Of a stretch of 64,000 nt of DNA, positions 25,149 to 35,295 are shown piece by piece. The notes beneath the pieces were generated by a model. That model worked only from the letters and a program-made list of their open reading frames with translations, was not told the DNA's origin and made no database searches. The DNA comes from Myxococcales bacterium (GTDB taxonomy: Bacteria; Myxococcota_A; Polyangia; Polyangiales; Polyangiaceae): the NCBI GenBank assembly GCA_016191785.1, contig JACPVJ010000025.1:53409-117408 (forward strand). Direction: 5' to 3'. The position numbers and the translations under genes were made by a program. Positions within the stretch are counted from its first letter, which is position 1, and each line of letters opens with the position of its first letter.

Positions 25149-26759
25149 TCACTCCGCACCGCGCTCGAGAGCGACGGAGCGGAGGCCGCCAGACAGATAG
25201 GCGGCCGCGCGGCCATGCTGCGCGGCGATGCACGCCGCCAGGTAGGCGCCACGACCGAGCTCGTCGACGAACACCAGCTGACCCCGCTCGGGGAGCTCGG
25301 CCAGCCGCTGCCGCAAGCTGGCGAGGGGGATGGCGAGGGCGCCCGCGAACGGGGGCGTGCCGGCCGGTCGCACGTCGACCACCACCTGCTCGCTGCGAGC
25401 CCCGACGAGCTCGCTGGGGGCGAGGGCGCGAGCGCCGCGCGCGAAGGCCACGGTGGCCGCGACGTTCACCGCGTCTCGCGCCGCACCGAACGGGGGCGCG
25501 TACGCCAGATCGATGCCTGCCAGCTCTTCGACCGAGAGCCCACCGACCAGCGCAGCGGCGAGCACGTCCACCCGTTTGTCCACGCCGTGCTCACCCGCGA
25601 GATCGGCGCCCAGCAGCCGCCCGGTCTTGGCGTCCGTCCGCAGCTCGATGGTGATCGTCGACGCGCCCGGGAACCACGGATCGTGGCTCGGCGCGTGCAC
25701 CCGAGTCACCGCGACGCCCTTCCTGGCCCCGGTGTGGGGCAACCCGGTGCGCGCGCAGGCCACGCCGCCGGCGCGCACGATGGCGGTGCCGAGCACCGGC
25801 GCCATCTTCAGCTTGGCGCCCGCGGCATTCGCACCGGCGATCTGCGCCGTCTTGTCGGCGATGGACGCCTGCGCGATCGCGGCGCGCTTGCCGGTGACCG
25901 CGTGCTCGACGCTGGCACAAACGCCGCACGCGAAGACCCCCGGCAGATTGGTGCGCATCCGCGCGTCGACGGCGAGGCTGCCGTCCGGCAGCAGCTTGGC
26001 GCCGGCGCCGGCGAGGAGCGCGGTGCGGGGCGCCACGCCCACCGCCGCGATCACCAGGTCGACGGGGATGCGTTCGCCGCTCTCGAGCACCAGCGCGCTG
26101 ATCTCGTCGCCGGTCTTCTGCGTCTGCGAGACCTTCGCCGAGGTCACGATCCGGGCGCCGAGGGCGGCGAGCGCGTCTCGACCAATGGCTGCGATGGCCG
26201 GCGAGAAGCCGCCCAGGAGCCGCGACCCCGACTCGACGATCACGACCTCGGCCTTGCGGCGCAAGAGCCCGTCGGCCGCCTCGACGCCGAAGAAGCCCCC
26301 GCCCACGATCGCCACGCGGCGCTGACCGGCCGTGAGGCGTTGCTCGATGGCCTCGAGATCGCCGAGGGTGCGGAAACAGAACACGTTGCTCGCACCCGCC
26401 AGCACTTCCGGGATCAGCGAGTCGGCGCCGAGCGCGCAGATCAGCGAGTCGTACGCGAGGGGCTGGCCCGCGACCTCGATCGTGCGGTGCTTCGCGTCGA
26501 GGCGCGTGACTTCGACGCCGGTACGCACCTCGACGCCGTACACGTCTCGGAACATCTCGGTCGTCTCGCGCCTGAGCTCGGCGATCGACGCCACCTCGCC
26601 CGACAGGTGGTACGCGAGCCCCGCGGCGGCGGTGCTGATCTCGCTCGCGCGCTCGACCAGCACGATCTTCGCGTGCTCGTCGGTCTCTCGCGCCCTGGCC
26701 GCGGCCGTGGGCCCCGACTGTGCGCCGCCCAGAACCACGATGGTGCGCTGCTTCTTCAT
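25149..26759 (-). CDS. CoA-disulfide-reductase-like flavoprotein with rhodanese domain, active-site cysteines missing
   Basis: 536 residues from the ATG at 26759. FAD site VVLGGAQSGPTAAARA, NAD(P)H site RVAIVGGGFFGVEAADGLL, and the second FAD contact LPGVFACGVCASV. The C-terminal ~100 residues form a rhodanese domain (EQVVVDVRPAGTPPFAGALAI). Both redox cysteines normally present are absent: the SFxNCGLPY motif of the family reads ISTAAAGLAY, and the rhodanese loop reads VFVDELGRGAY. It should still bind FAD and NAD(P)H, so an electron-donor role for the two radical-SAM proteins encoded next is a reasonable guess. It begins 28 bases after lysC. Confidence 0.88.
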   Translation of the reverse strand: MKKQRTIVVLGGAQSGPTAAARARETDEHAKIVLVERASEISTAAAGLAYHLSGEVASIAELRRETTEMFRDVYGVEVRTGVEVTRLDAKHRTIEVAGQPLAYDSLICALGADSLIPEVLAGASNVFCFRTLGDLEAIEQRLTAGQRRVAIVGGGFFGVEAADGLLRRKAEVVIVESGSRLLGGFSPAIAAIGRDALAALGARIVTSAKVSQTQKTGDEISALVLESGERIPVDLVIAAVGVAPRTALLAGAGAKLLPDGSLAVDARMRTNLPGVFACGVCASVEHAVTGKRAAIAQASIADKTAQIAGANAAGAKLKMAPVLGTAIVRAGGVACARTGLPHTGARKGVAVTRVHAPSHDPWFPGASTITIELRTDAKTGRLLGADLAGEHGVDKRVDVLAAALVGGLSVEELAGIDLAYAPPFGAARDAVNVAATVAFARGARALAPSELVGARSEQVVVDVRPAGTPPFAGALAIPLASLRQRLAELPERGQLVFVDELGRGAYLAACIAAQHGRAAAYLSGGLRSVALERGAE

Positions 26760-26787
26760 GCTTCGTCCCCCGTCTTTCGGCACCCGG

Positions 26788-28029
<1,242 letters not shown>

Positions 28030-28128
28030 AGCGGAGCTTGCGCATAGCGAAGACGCTCGGTTGCGTCAACGAGGGTGGCTTGCCCCGACCTGGCCGGGGC
28101 GGGAGCCGGGCCGAAGTGCATGGCAAAC

Positions 28129-28437
28129 GCGACAGGGCAACGCGCTCCGGCGTGGTCGGTGTCGCTGTGAGCTCCGCTCCGGCGCGCTCCGGCGTGGCCG
28201 GTGTCGCTGTCAGCGACAATGGCCACAGGGCAACGCGCTCCGACGTGGTCGGTGTCGCTGTCAGCGACAACGGCCACAGGGCAAACCGCATCGGCGCGGT
28301 CCGTGTCGCTGGGCGCGACAACGGCCACAGGGCAACCCGCTCCGGCGTGGTCGGTGTCGCCGTGAGCGACAAAGGCCACAGGGCAAACCGCATCGACGTG
28401 GTCCCTGTCGCTGTCAGCGACAAACGCCACGCCGAAC
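28129..28437. repeat. Tandem 51-bp repeat array A
   Basis: Units begin with GCCACAGGGCAA at 28222, 28273, 28324, 28375 and (decayed) 28426, exactly 51 bases apart, with rearranged partial units from 28129. Most units contain an inverted repeat such as TGTCGCTG-T-CAGCGACA; where one arm differs the other often changes to match. Because 51 is a multiple of three, long frames stay open on both strands, but I see no start signal or convincing protein. The same unit occurs at the right edge of the window. Confidence 0.92.
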
Positions 28438-28767
28438 GCAACGGGCCTCCGCTCGGCACGGCGCCTTCCCCCCCGCGGCCGCCCGAGCGGAGCGAGGCCG
28501 GACGCAAGCGGGGGGAACGCCCGCCCGAGGCCGCACCGCGGCCGAGGCCGGGCGAGGCGGGGGCACCCCGTCCGGCAGAGCGCCTCACTGATCGATGCCG
28601 CTTCGCTCTCGACCACCGATCCAGTCCGACTCCCGAGCGGGGCTCGGGTTACGCCGACGAGCGTCACACTTGCCTGCGTCACACCGCCGTTGGAGGTGAC
28701 AGGTTCGGAATAAAGCCGCGATCTCGCGGGGGCGCGTCGTGGCCCGAAACTTGCGAGGCGCCGGGAC
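28438..28767. other. Gene-free stretch
   Basis: Very GC-rich non-coding DNA between the repeat array and the next rightward lipoprotein gene. It presumably carries that gene's promoter, but no convincing -35/-10 pair, operator or RNA structure is visible. Confidence 0.5.
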
Positions 28768-29631
28768 ATGGCAAGAACTCCGATGCGATTCGTTTCCGCG
28801 CTCTTGGCCTTCGCTGCGGGCTCGGCTGGCCTGGGGTGTTCCTCCGGCGAAGATGACTCGAGCGACTTCGCCGATCGCATCTGCGCGGTCTACGCGCCGT
28901 GTTGCGCCAAGGCTGGGCTGCCGAGCTCGCAGACCTCGTGCCGGGCGATGTACAGCAGTGTACGCCCCACGGACCAGGCGCTGGCAGACCAGTGCTTGAG
29001 CGAAATGGAGGAACAGTCCAAGGACCCGAAGTTCTGCGACTTCGAGCTCGACGAGCCCGAGTCCTGCCAGAAGGCGTTTCCGAACGGCAGTGGCGGCACC
29101 AAGCAGCCCGGCGAGTCTTGCAGCGAAGACGAGGAGTGCGCTGGCGACGCGCAATGCAGCGGCTGGGGCTCGGAGCCGGGCAAGTGCGCGGTGTTCGTGG
29201 TGGTCCCCGAAGGAGCCGCCTGCATCGGTGAGAAGAAGGGGAGCGGGAAGAGCTGGAGCGGCGACCCGCAGAACAACCAGATCACGCTGTGCAACTACAA
29301 CGACGGCCTGGTGTGCAATACCGGGAAGTGTGCGAAGCGCGCGAACGTCGGAGGCAGCTGTTCGAATGCGCTCGACTGCGTCGACGAGGCCTACTGCAAG
29401 AGCGGAACGTGTGCGGCCCGGCTGAGTGCCGGCAGCACGTGCTCGGGGTACGGCGACGAGTGCACCCTCGACAGCTACTGCGTTGAAGCCAGCAAGACCT
29501 GCGAGCCTCGCCGCCCGGACGGCGAGACCTGCACCGAGAGCGACCAGTGCCTGAGTGACTACTGCTCCAAGGGCGTGTGCAAGCACAACTCGGGCATGGC
29601 CGGCTTCGTGTTGATGTTCATGTGCATGTGA
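28768..29631 (+). CDS. Cysteine-rich lipoprotein
   Basis: 287 residues from the ATG at 28768 (a second ATG at 28783 is possible). Signal peptide with lipobox AGLGC. After a short acidic stretch the protein has about 28 cysteines arranged in Dickkopf/EGF-like modules (ESCSEDEECAGDAQCSG; SCSNALDCVDEAYCKSG; CTESDQCLSDYCSKGVC), suggesting many disulfides outside the inner membrane. The last residues GFVLMFMCM are hydrophobic. This architecture is common in myxobacterial secreted proteins of unknown role. Confidence 0.8.
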   Translation: MARTPMRFVSALLAFAAGSAGLGCSSGEDDSSDFADRICAVYAPCCAKAGLPSSQTSCRAMYSSVRPTDQALADQCLSEMEEQSKDPKFCDFELDEPESCQKAFPNGSGGTKQPGESCSEDEECAGDAQCSGWGSEPGKCAVFVVVPEGAACIGEKKGSGKSWSGDPQNNQITLCNYNDGLVCNTGKCAKRANVGGSCSNALDCVDEAYCKSGTCAARLSAGSTCSGYGDECTLDSYCVEASKTCEPRRPDGETCTESDQCLSDYCSKGVCKHNSGMAGFVLMFMCM

Positions 29632-29658
29632 TCGCAAGCCCAGCCCGGTCGCGTCGTA

Positions 29659-30231
29659 TCACGGGCGGCACGCCCCGCTCGCGTCGAGCTGGTCGGGTGT
29701 GTCGATGTCGTCGACCACGCCCGGGTCGTCGACGCTCACGTCTTCGAACTCGGTCGCCAGCAGCTCTCGGATCGTGGCGGTCGGCGGGGCCGCGGCAAGG
29801 GTGCGCGCGAGCGCGACGCTGATCGCCACCGGATGCCCGCCTCGCCCCAGGTACACGGGTCGGCGCGCGCCCACGAGGGGCGGCGCCCACAGGGAGCGGA
29901 GGGTCTCGGGACGGACCCGGGGGTGATCGACCAACGAGAAGAGCACGGCCTCGAGGTCCGCGTGGCGCAGCGCCGTCGCCAGCCCGGCCTGGAGCGAGCT
30001 CAACATGCCGCGCTCGGGCTCGGGGTTGTGTGCGACCACTACATGGTCGACCCCCGCAACGATGTCGCTCGCGTGAGGCGGGCCGACCACCACGCAGATC
30101 TCGTCGGCGCCGCCTTCGCGCAGCGCGCGCACGGCCCAGGTGACGAAGGTCTCGCCGTCGAGCTTCGCCAGCGCCTTCGGAAACCCGAGGCGGCTCGAGC
30201 GACCGGCGGTGAGCACGATGCCGACGATCAT
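29659..30231 (-). CDS. MocA/MobA-like nucleotidyltransferase
   Basis: 190 residues from the ATG at 30231, where the conserved MIVGIVLTAGRSSRLGFPKAL begins; a start further upstream would add 22 residues with no homology. The rest fits the NTP-transferase-3 fold: VTWAVRALREGG, a central FSLVDHPRVRPETL (metal-binding Asp) and RGGHPVAIS. Relatives attach CMP or GMP to molybdopterin. A molybdenum hydroxylase of the type that needs molybdopterin cytosine dinucleotide lies 12 kb away (43578-45938), so a MocA role is plausible but not proven. Confidence 0.8.
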   Translation of the reverse strand: MIVGIVLTAGRSSRLGFPKALAKLDGETFVTWAVRALREGGADEICVVVGPPHASDIVAGVDHVVVAHNPEPERGMLSSLQAGLATALRHADLEAVLFSLVDHPRVRPETLRSLWAPPLVGARRPVYLGRGGHPVAISVALARTLAAAPPTATIRELLATEFEDVSVDDPGVVDDIDTPDQLDASGACRP

Positions 30232-30357
30232 GGCTCGGTGCAGCGCGCGCCGGTCGAAGTTGAGGAACGCATGCGGCCTCCTGCGCCAGGTTGCCACGAG
30301 TCCCGGACGAGCGCAGCGCGAGCGCTGAAGATCAGCAAGCGCTCGACCGAGCCCCGC

Positions 30358-30765
30358 TCAGCTCGCGAGCCGAGCGATCTCGGAATAGCGGCCGTAGCCG
30401 TGGCGATAGGCCGGTGGGACCGGCGGCAGTCGCTTGGCGTAGGCCGTGAGCAAGAGCCGCGAGAACGGCGCGATCGAGGTCAGCTCGAGGCCCAGGCCGC
30501 GGCGGGTCTCGCCCGGGCGTCGGCCGTGAACGACCCGGGCCACCGTGGCTTCGCAATCGATGTAGTCGCGAATTCCGGGGAGCTGGAAGGACACGATCAC
30601 GGGCTCTCCGGTGAGCACGACGTCGGCGGGGCCGACGAGCAGGCCGTCCGGCGAGACGTTCTCGATCACGTCGGCGACCAGGGAGAAGTCGCGCAGCCGC
30701 ACGACCTGACAGGGGATCTTGGTGGTGCGGCGCACCACCCGCGGGGCGAAGTCGAGGCTTTGCAT
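30358..30765 (-). CDS. PilZ-domain protein
   Basis: 135 residues from the ATG at 30765. A single PilZ domain: the RxxxR-type motif RVVRRTTKIPCQV near residue 10 and the later DVIENVSPDGLLV, which stands where the (D/N)xSxxG motif is expected, then a beta-barrel (VIVSFQLPGIRDYIDCEATV). PilZ proteins bind cyclic-di-GMP or have lost binding and act as adaptors in motility or development. The second motif is imperfect, so c-di-GMP binding is uncertain. Confidence 0.8.
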   Translation of the reverse strand: MQSLDFAPRVVRRTTKIPCQVVRLRDFSLVADVIENVSPDGLLVGPADVVLTGEPVIVSFQLPGIRDYIDCEATVARVVHGRRPGETRRGLGLELTSIAPFSRLLLTAYAKRLPPVPPAYRHGYGRYSEIARLAS

Positions 30766-30831
30766 GCGCCGGGATCGTAGCGGGGCCAGGCACCCGAGGG
30801 CCAAGTCCGTGGGATGCTACCCTGCGCCAGC

Positions 30832-32376
30832 ATGTCCGGTCGCCGCTCGTCTCGCCTGAAGCTGGTCGTGGCGATGGCGGGCACGGGCTTCAAAGTCGCC
30901 GTCGGCGCGCTGGTACTGGCAACGCCGATGCTCGGTGTCTGGCTGGCCTCGTCGCTCGCCGCGCACTCCGGCCGATCGACGGCGCTACCCATCATCGCGG
31001 GCTTGCTCGCGTTCCCGGCGGCGCCGCTGGCGTGGGACTTCTGGTCGGAGCATCGGCGCGCGCGGAAGCAGGTGACCCGCGAGCGGATCCTGACCTTCGC
31101 GGATCGCCTGCTGCTGCGCACCTTCACCGTCAGCTTCACCCTGATTGCGGCCATGCTGTTGGTGCGACCCGCGCTGGCCTTCACGGCCCTCTCGACGCGC
31201 GGAGACTGGATGCTCGACGGGCGGTCGGGACCGACGGTCGATCGGGCGCGTCGGGCGCTGTTCGCGGTGGCCGGCGGGCTCGAGTGGCTGTACGAGCTCG
31301 CGCACCGGAACCGCTACGAGAAGTTGATCGAAGACGACTCGAGCGCGCCCGGGCCCGCGCCCACCGGATCGCCGGGCCCGACACCGACGCCGCCGCCCAC
31401 ACCGACGCCGTCACCCGGTCCAACGCCGTCACCGAGCCCGACGCCGTCACCCGATCCGACGCCGTCGCCCACGCCGGAGGCGAAACCCGCCGCACCCCCG
31501 GGGTGGCCCGACCCGGTCGCGCTTCACCCCCTGGTGGCGCAGATCCCCGCGGGGGACGAGGGCAACCTCGAGGCGGTGGCGCGCTTCATCCGGGCGCACG
31601 AGCCGAATCCGCGCGCGCGCATCAAGGCGCTGCACGACTACGTGGCCGACCGCATCGCCTACGACGCCGAGGCGCTGGCCGACGACAAGATCCCGCCCCA
31701 GGGCGCGCAGTCGGTGTTCGCCGCGCGGAAGGGCGTGTGCGCCGGCTACGCCAACTTGCTCAGGGCCATGGCCAAGGTGACGGGCGACGAGATCACCGTG
31801 GTGGTGGGCGACGCGCGCACCGACGTCGACGAGATCGGCGGCGGCGGCCACGCCTGGAACGCCGCGCGCATCGACGGGCAGTGGTACCTCTTGGACGCCA
31901 CCTGGGACGCCGGTCACGTGAACGGCAGGACCTTCACCAAGAGCTATCGCACGGACTACTTCCTGACTCCGCCCGAGATCTTCGGGGTCGATCACTTCCC
32001 CGAGCAAGAGCGCTGGCAGCTCAAGAGCCGGGCCCTCACCCGCGGCGAGTTCATGCGCCAGCCCATGCTCCGCGCGCGCTTCTTCAGCCACGGGTTTCGG
32101 CTCGAGAAGCCCGATCGGTCGCAGGTCACCGTGGCCGAAACGATGGACGTCGAGCTGGACAACCCGCGAGGCGCGTTCGTGCTGGCAAGCTTCGCACGCA
32201 AGGGCGCGGCGGCAGACGCCCGCGGTGATCGGTGCGAGGTGCGGCCCGGCCCCCGCGTGGGCGTGAGCTGCACGTTGCCGGGGAGTGGCGTCTTCCGGGT
32301 GCAGCTCTTCGCGGGCCCGAAGCAGTTCGGCAGCTACGAGCACGTCGGGACCTTCGAAGCGGTCAGCTCGCAGTGA
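30832..32376 (+). CDS. Membrane-anchored transglutaminase-like protein
   Basis: 514 residues from the ATG at 30832 (30814 is an alternative). Three hydrophobic stretches lie in the first ~135 residues. A Pro/Thr/Ser linker with PTPSP-type repeats follows at about residues 175-220. The transglutaminase-core domain has the full triad: Cys in RKGVCAGYANLLRA, His in GGGHAWNAAR and Asp in LLDATWDAGHV. Microbial members act as cysteine peptidases or amide-group transferases. The C-terminal ~130 residues may be a small beta domain. Probably acts in the periplasm. Confidence 0.85.
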   Translation: MSGRRSSRLKLVVAMAGTGFKVAVGALVLATPMLGVWLASSLAAHSGRSTALPIIAGLLAFPAAPLAWDFWSEHRRARKQVTRERILTFADRLLLRTFTVSFTLIAAMLLVRPALAFTALSTRGDWMLDGRSGPTVDRARRALFAVAGGLEWLYELAHRNRYEKLIEDDSSAPGPAPTGSPGPTPTPPPTPTPSPGPTPSPSPTPSPDPTPSPTPEAKPAAPPGWPDPVALHPLVAQIPAGDEGNLEAVARFIRAHEPNPRARIKALHDYVADRIAYDAEALADDKIPPQGAQSVFAARKGVCAGYANLLRAMAKVTGDEITVVVGDARTDVDEIGGGGHAWNAARIDGQWYLLDATWDAGHVNGRTFTKSYRTDYFLTPPEIFGVDHFPEQERWQLKSRALTRGEFMRQPMLRARFFSHGFRLEKPDRSQVTVAETMDVELDNPRGAFVLASFARKGAAADARGDRCEVRPGPRVGVSCTLPGSGVFRVQLFAGPKQFGSYEHVGTFEAVSSQ

Positions 32377-32435
32377 GCTCGGGCGATCTCGACCGGGGCT
32401 CGCAGCGGGCGTCCGTCTCACGCGGGTCACGTGGC

Positions 32436-33686
32436 ATGATGCCCGCCGTGCCAGGGCTCGGTCGCGGCAGAGGATGGGCGCTCGCGCTGTGCGCGACGTT
32501 CACCATGGCGGTGAGCTACCTCGACCGGCAGACCTTGGCGGTGCTGGCGCCGACCGTGACGGCAGAGCTCCGCATCGACGAGCAGGCCTACGGCTGGCTG
32601 GTCTCGGCGTTCTCGCTCGCCTACTTCGTCGGCCCACCCCTGGCCGGGCGCTGGCTCGACCGAGTGGGCGCGCGACGCGGGCTGATGCTCTCGGTATTGG
32701 TCTGGTCGCTGGTCGCTGCCGGGCACTCGCTGGTCACCGGTTTCCCGATGCTCATCGCCATGCGTCTAGCGCTCGGCTTGGCCGAGTCCCCCAGCTACCC
32801 CGGCGCCGCGCAGATCATCCAGCGCGGGCTCAGGCCCGAAGATCGACCGCGTGCCTTCGGGATCTTGTTCACCGGCAGCTCGTTCGGCGCCATGGTGGCG
32901 CCGCCCCTCGCGACGTTTCTCGCGGGGCAACTGGGGTGGCGTGGCGCGTTCGTCGGTACCGCGCTGGTGGGGCTGTCGTGGGTCCCGCTCTGGATCTGGC
33001 TGACCCGCAGCGACGCGGCGCGGGTCGCGCTGGACCACGCGCCGGAGGCACCCGCACAGCCGGCGGGCCGGAGCGAATGGTGGGCGTTGCTCCGCGACCC
33101 CGCGGTGCTGCGGGCCGGAGCGCTGGTGCTCGCCGTGGCGCCGTTCATCGGCGTGGTGATGAACTGGGGCGCCAAGTTCCTGGTCCGTCACCACGGCCTC
33201 GCCCCGCTCGACGTGGGGCGCTATCTCTGGATCCCGCCGCTGCTCTACGACGGCGGCTCGATCCTGTTCGGCCACTGGGCGAGCCGCCGCGCCAGTCGTG
33301 TGCGGGACGGCTCGCCGGCGCGGGGGCTCCTGGGCGCTGCGGGTGTGCTCTCCCTCGCTCTGTTCGCGATGCCCTTCGCGCCCACGCCGCTCGGGGCCAT
33401 GCTCGTCGCGGGCCTCGCGCTGGTCGGGGGCGGCGGCATGTTCGCCATCCTGTCGAGCGACATGCTCGGGCGGGTGCCGGCACGCCTGGTGTCGAGCGCG
33501 AGCGGCCTGACCGCCGCAGCCCAGTCTTTGTCGTACATCGTCGTCAATCCGCTGGTCGGCCGCAGCGTCGACCGCTGGCAGAGCTTCACGCCCGCGCTGA
33601 TCGCCCTCGCGCTGTGGGTGCTGCCCGGGACGCTGCTCTGGTTGCTCTGGCGCCCGAAGACCGCGGCGCCAGAACCGTGCGGCTGA
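32436..33686 (+). CDS. MFS transporter, anion:cation symporter type
   Basis: 416 residues from the first of two adjacent ATGs (32436, 32439). Twelve predicted membrane segments. The first helix ends with MAVSYLDRQTLAV, the YxDR motif of the ACS family that includes hexuronate, galactonate and phthalate carriers, and the loop after helix 2 has RWLDRVGARRGL. These proteins import organic acids with protons; substrate is not readable. It converges on the NADP-oxidoreductase gene. Confidence 0.9.
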   Translation: MMPAVPGLGRGRGWALALCATFTMAVSYLDRQTLAVLAPTVTAELRIDEQAYGWLVSAFSLAYFVGPPLAGRWLDRVGARRGLMLSVLVWSLVAAGHSLVTGFPMLIAMRLALGLAESPSYPGAAQIIQRGLRPEDRPRAFGILFTGSSFGAMVAPPLATFLAGQLGWRGAFVGTALVGLSWVPLWIWLTRSDAARVALDHAPEAPAQPAGRSEWWALLRDPAVLRAGALVLAVAPFIGVVMNWGAKFLVRHHGLAPLDVGRYLWIPPLLYDGGSILFGHWASRRASRVRDGSPARGLLGAAGVLSLALFAMPFAPTPLGAMLVAGLALVGGGGMFAILSSDMLGRVPARLVSSASGLTAAAQSLSYIVVNPLVGRSVDRWQSFTPALIALALWVLPGTLLWLLWRPKTAAPEPCG

Positions 33687-33695
33687 GCGCCCCCC

Positions 33696-34346
33696 TCACT
33701 TGAGCTGAAGCATCTTGAACGCGTGGGTCCACTTGTTCTGGGAAAGCCCCGGAATGCACCACAGCATGCACAGCGGCTCGATGGCGCGGGCGGCTTCGAC
33801 GCTGCCCATGTCGGCGGATTCCCAGCCGAGGGTCTCGAGCAACTGGGTCACCTCGGCCTTCGCTCCGGTGTGGTTACCGCAGATGAACATGGTCGGCGGA
33901 CCGCCGGGGAACTTGGGATGGATCATGAACGGATTGCCGACGCACGAGAACGCCTTCACGAAGTGGGCGTCGGGCGCCTTCTTCTGCAGCCGCTCCATCA
34001 GCGACTCGTCCAGGTTCGTGAAGAAACGAAGCACGCCGTTCTGTGGCGGAGCGTCGGCGATGGGGTTGGTCGCGTCGATCACGGTCTTGCCCGCCAGGTT
34101 CGCCAGCCCCGCGAGCTCGACGGCCTGCTCGGCGGCGCTGCCTTTGACCGCCAGCACGATCTGCTCGGCCCAGCGCGCAGCCTGCTCGAACGTCCCCGCC
34201 TGCGCCTTCGGGCCCGCCTTCTCCTTCCACTCGGCCAGCTTCGACGGATCGCGGCTGCCCCGCATCACCTCGTGCCCCTCGGCCAAGAGCCCATCGGCCA
34301 ACACCTGCCCCACCTGCCCCGAACCCAAGACTGCGTACTTGCTCAT
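33696..34346 (-). CDS. NAD(P)-binding oxidoreductase, F420/NADP-reductase fold
   Basis: 216 residues from the ATG at 34346, with GGAGG ten bases upstream. The N-terminus KYAVLGSGQVGQVLADGLL is the dinucleotide-binding motif; RGSRDPSKLAEW follows, with Arg residues that favour NADP. VIDATNPIADA and the late VEAARAIEPLCMLW fit the NADP oxidoreductase/F420-dependent family. A palindrome identical in pattern to one at the lysR start lies about 70 bases upstream, suggesting control by that LysR protein. Substrate unknown. Confidence 0.88.
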   Translation of the reverse strand: MSKYAVLGSGQVGQVLADGLLAEGHEVMRGSRDPSKLAEWKEKAGPKAQAGTFEQAARWAEQIVLAVKGSAAEQAVELAGLANLAGKTVIDATNPIADAPPQNGVLRFFTNLDESLMERLQKKAPDAHFVKAFSCVGNPFMIHPKFPGGPPTMFICGNHTGAKAEVTQLLETLGWESADMGSVEAARAIEPLCMLWCIPGLSQNKWTHAFKMLQLK

Positions 34347-34413
34347 CTGAACCTCCATGGCCGTAGCGTAGGTCCGCCCTGCGATTCATCCACTGCATAA
34401 TGACCATACTGAT

Positions 34414-34430
34414 CATGAGCACGGCTCATG
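34414..34430. promoter_or_regulatory. Palindrome, putative LysR binding site (oxidoreductase side)
   Basis: CATGAGC and GCTCATG form perfect 7-bp arms around ACG. It lies 68 bases upstream of the oxidoreductase start and shares its pattern with a palindrome over the lysR start codon, 865 bases away. Confidence 0.6.
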
Positions 34431-34492
34431 TTCCTCGGGGTCTCGGGGAAGAAATGGCGAAACTGAAGAACGCGGGGCACTGATGAGGGCGC

Positions 34493-35214
34493 ATGTCGGT
34501 CACTCCCGCCGCCTGTGAGGACCGAATTCGCGCTACCCACCCCCCTTCCCCCGAAGGCGTCGTGGTACCCGCCCGCGCGCGCACCGACCTGGCGCCGGGC
34601 GCCGTGGCCGGGCGGGTGACCTCGGGCAAGGGCACGCCAGAGGAGATCCGGACGCTGACTCAGGCACTCATCGACCAGGGCGCAGTCGGCGCCTTCGTCA
34701 CAGGATCCTAGGAAGCGGCGATTAGAAAGATGATGTGGGCTCACGGGATCGGCATGGACTGCTCGGGCTACACCGTGCGACTCGCTGTCCGTCACGCTAC
34801 GTCGGCTGCCGCGTGGCGGCCGCCTTCGGCCGAACACCCTCTGGGGACCGTGCTGGTCGCCGCGCTCGACGAGCACCTCCGCAGGGGCGACCTCGACGTG
34901 CCTTCGCGCGAGCGCTCGGCGACGCTTCGTGAAGTCGATGCCGCAAAAGGCGACATCGTCTCGACCGTGCGACTCGCGGCCAGCTTCACCGGATACGGGC
35001 TTCGGGTCGCGGCGACGCCCCTCGGCGCCATCGTGCTCTCGGGGGGCACGGACGAAGATCACGCGCCGAACCGTACTGCCCTGCCGGGGCCTGCGGCGTA
35101 GACGGCGCCCGACCCTACTTCGAAGACGAGCCAGTCGCTGCGCTCTGGCTCGGAGGCCGCGCGACCCTGGTGACGCGCAGTCCGTCCCTGCGGATCGTGG
35201 TCATCGACCCCTGA
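34493..35214 (+). pseudogene. Decayed NlpC/P60-like gene with in-frame stop
   Basis: A frame from ATG 34493 reads KGTPEEIRTLTQALIDQG, then FVTGS, then TAG at 34709-34711, and continues in the same frame with EAAIRKMMWAHGIGMDCSGYT. The text on both sides is protein-like, so the TAG is a nonsense mutation inside one gene. DCSGY resembles the NlpC/P60 catalytic motif. The frame ends at 35101, while another frame carries a plausible C-terminus (RPYFEDEPVAALWLGG to LRIVVIDP, stop at 35212-35214), indicating at least one frameshift. No intact product is expected. It separates the LysR gene from its likely target. Confidence 0.65.
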
Positions 35215-35278
35215 TCGCCGCACCGCCACGTGAACGGCCGACGGTCGCCTCGGGCAGCTGCATGTTCTATGAGTGACG

Positions 35279-35295
35279 CATGAGCTTGGTTCATG
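35279..35295. promoter_or_regulatory. Palindrome, putative LysR autoregulatory site
   Basis: CATGAGC TTG GTTCATG is an inverted repeat with one mismatch and the same arms and spacing as the site at 34414-34430. It covers the lysR start codon, where bound protein could block its own expression. Confidence 0.6.

Noticed and set aside
28129..28437. Tandem repeats considered as a CRISPR array
   Set aside because: There are no unique spacers: the whole 51-bp unit repeats head to tail, and no cas genes are present.
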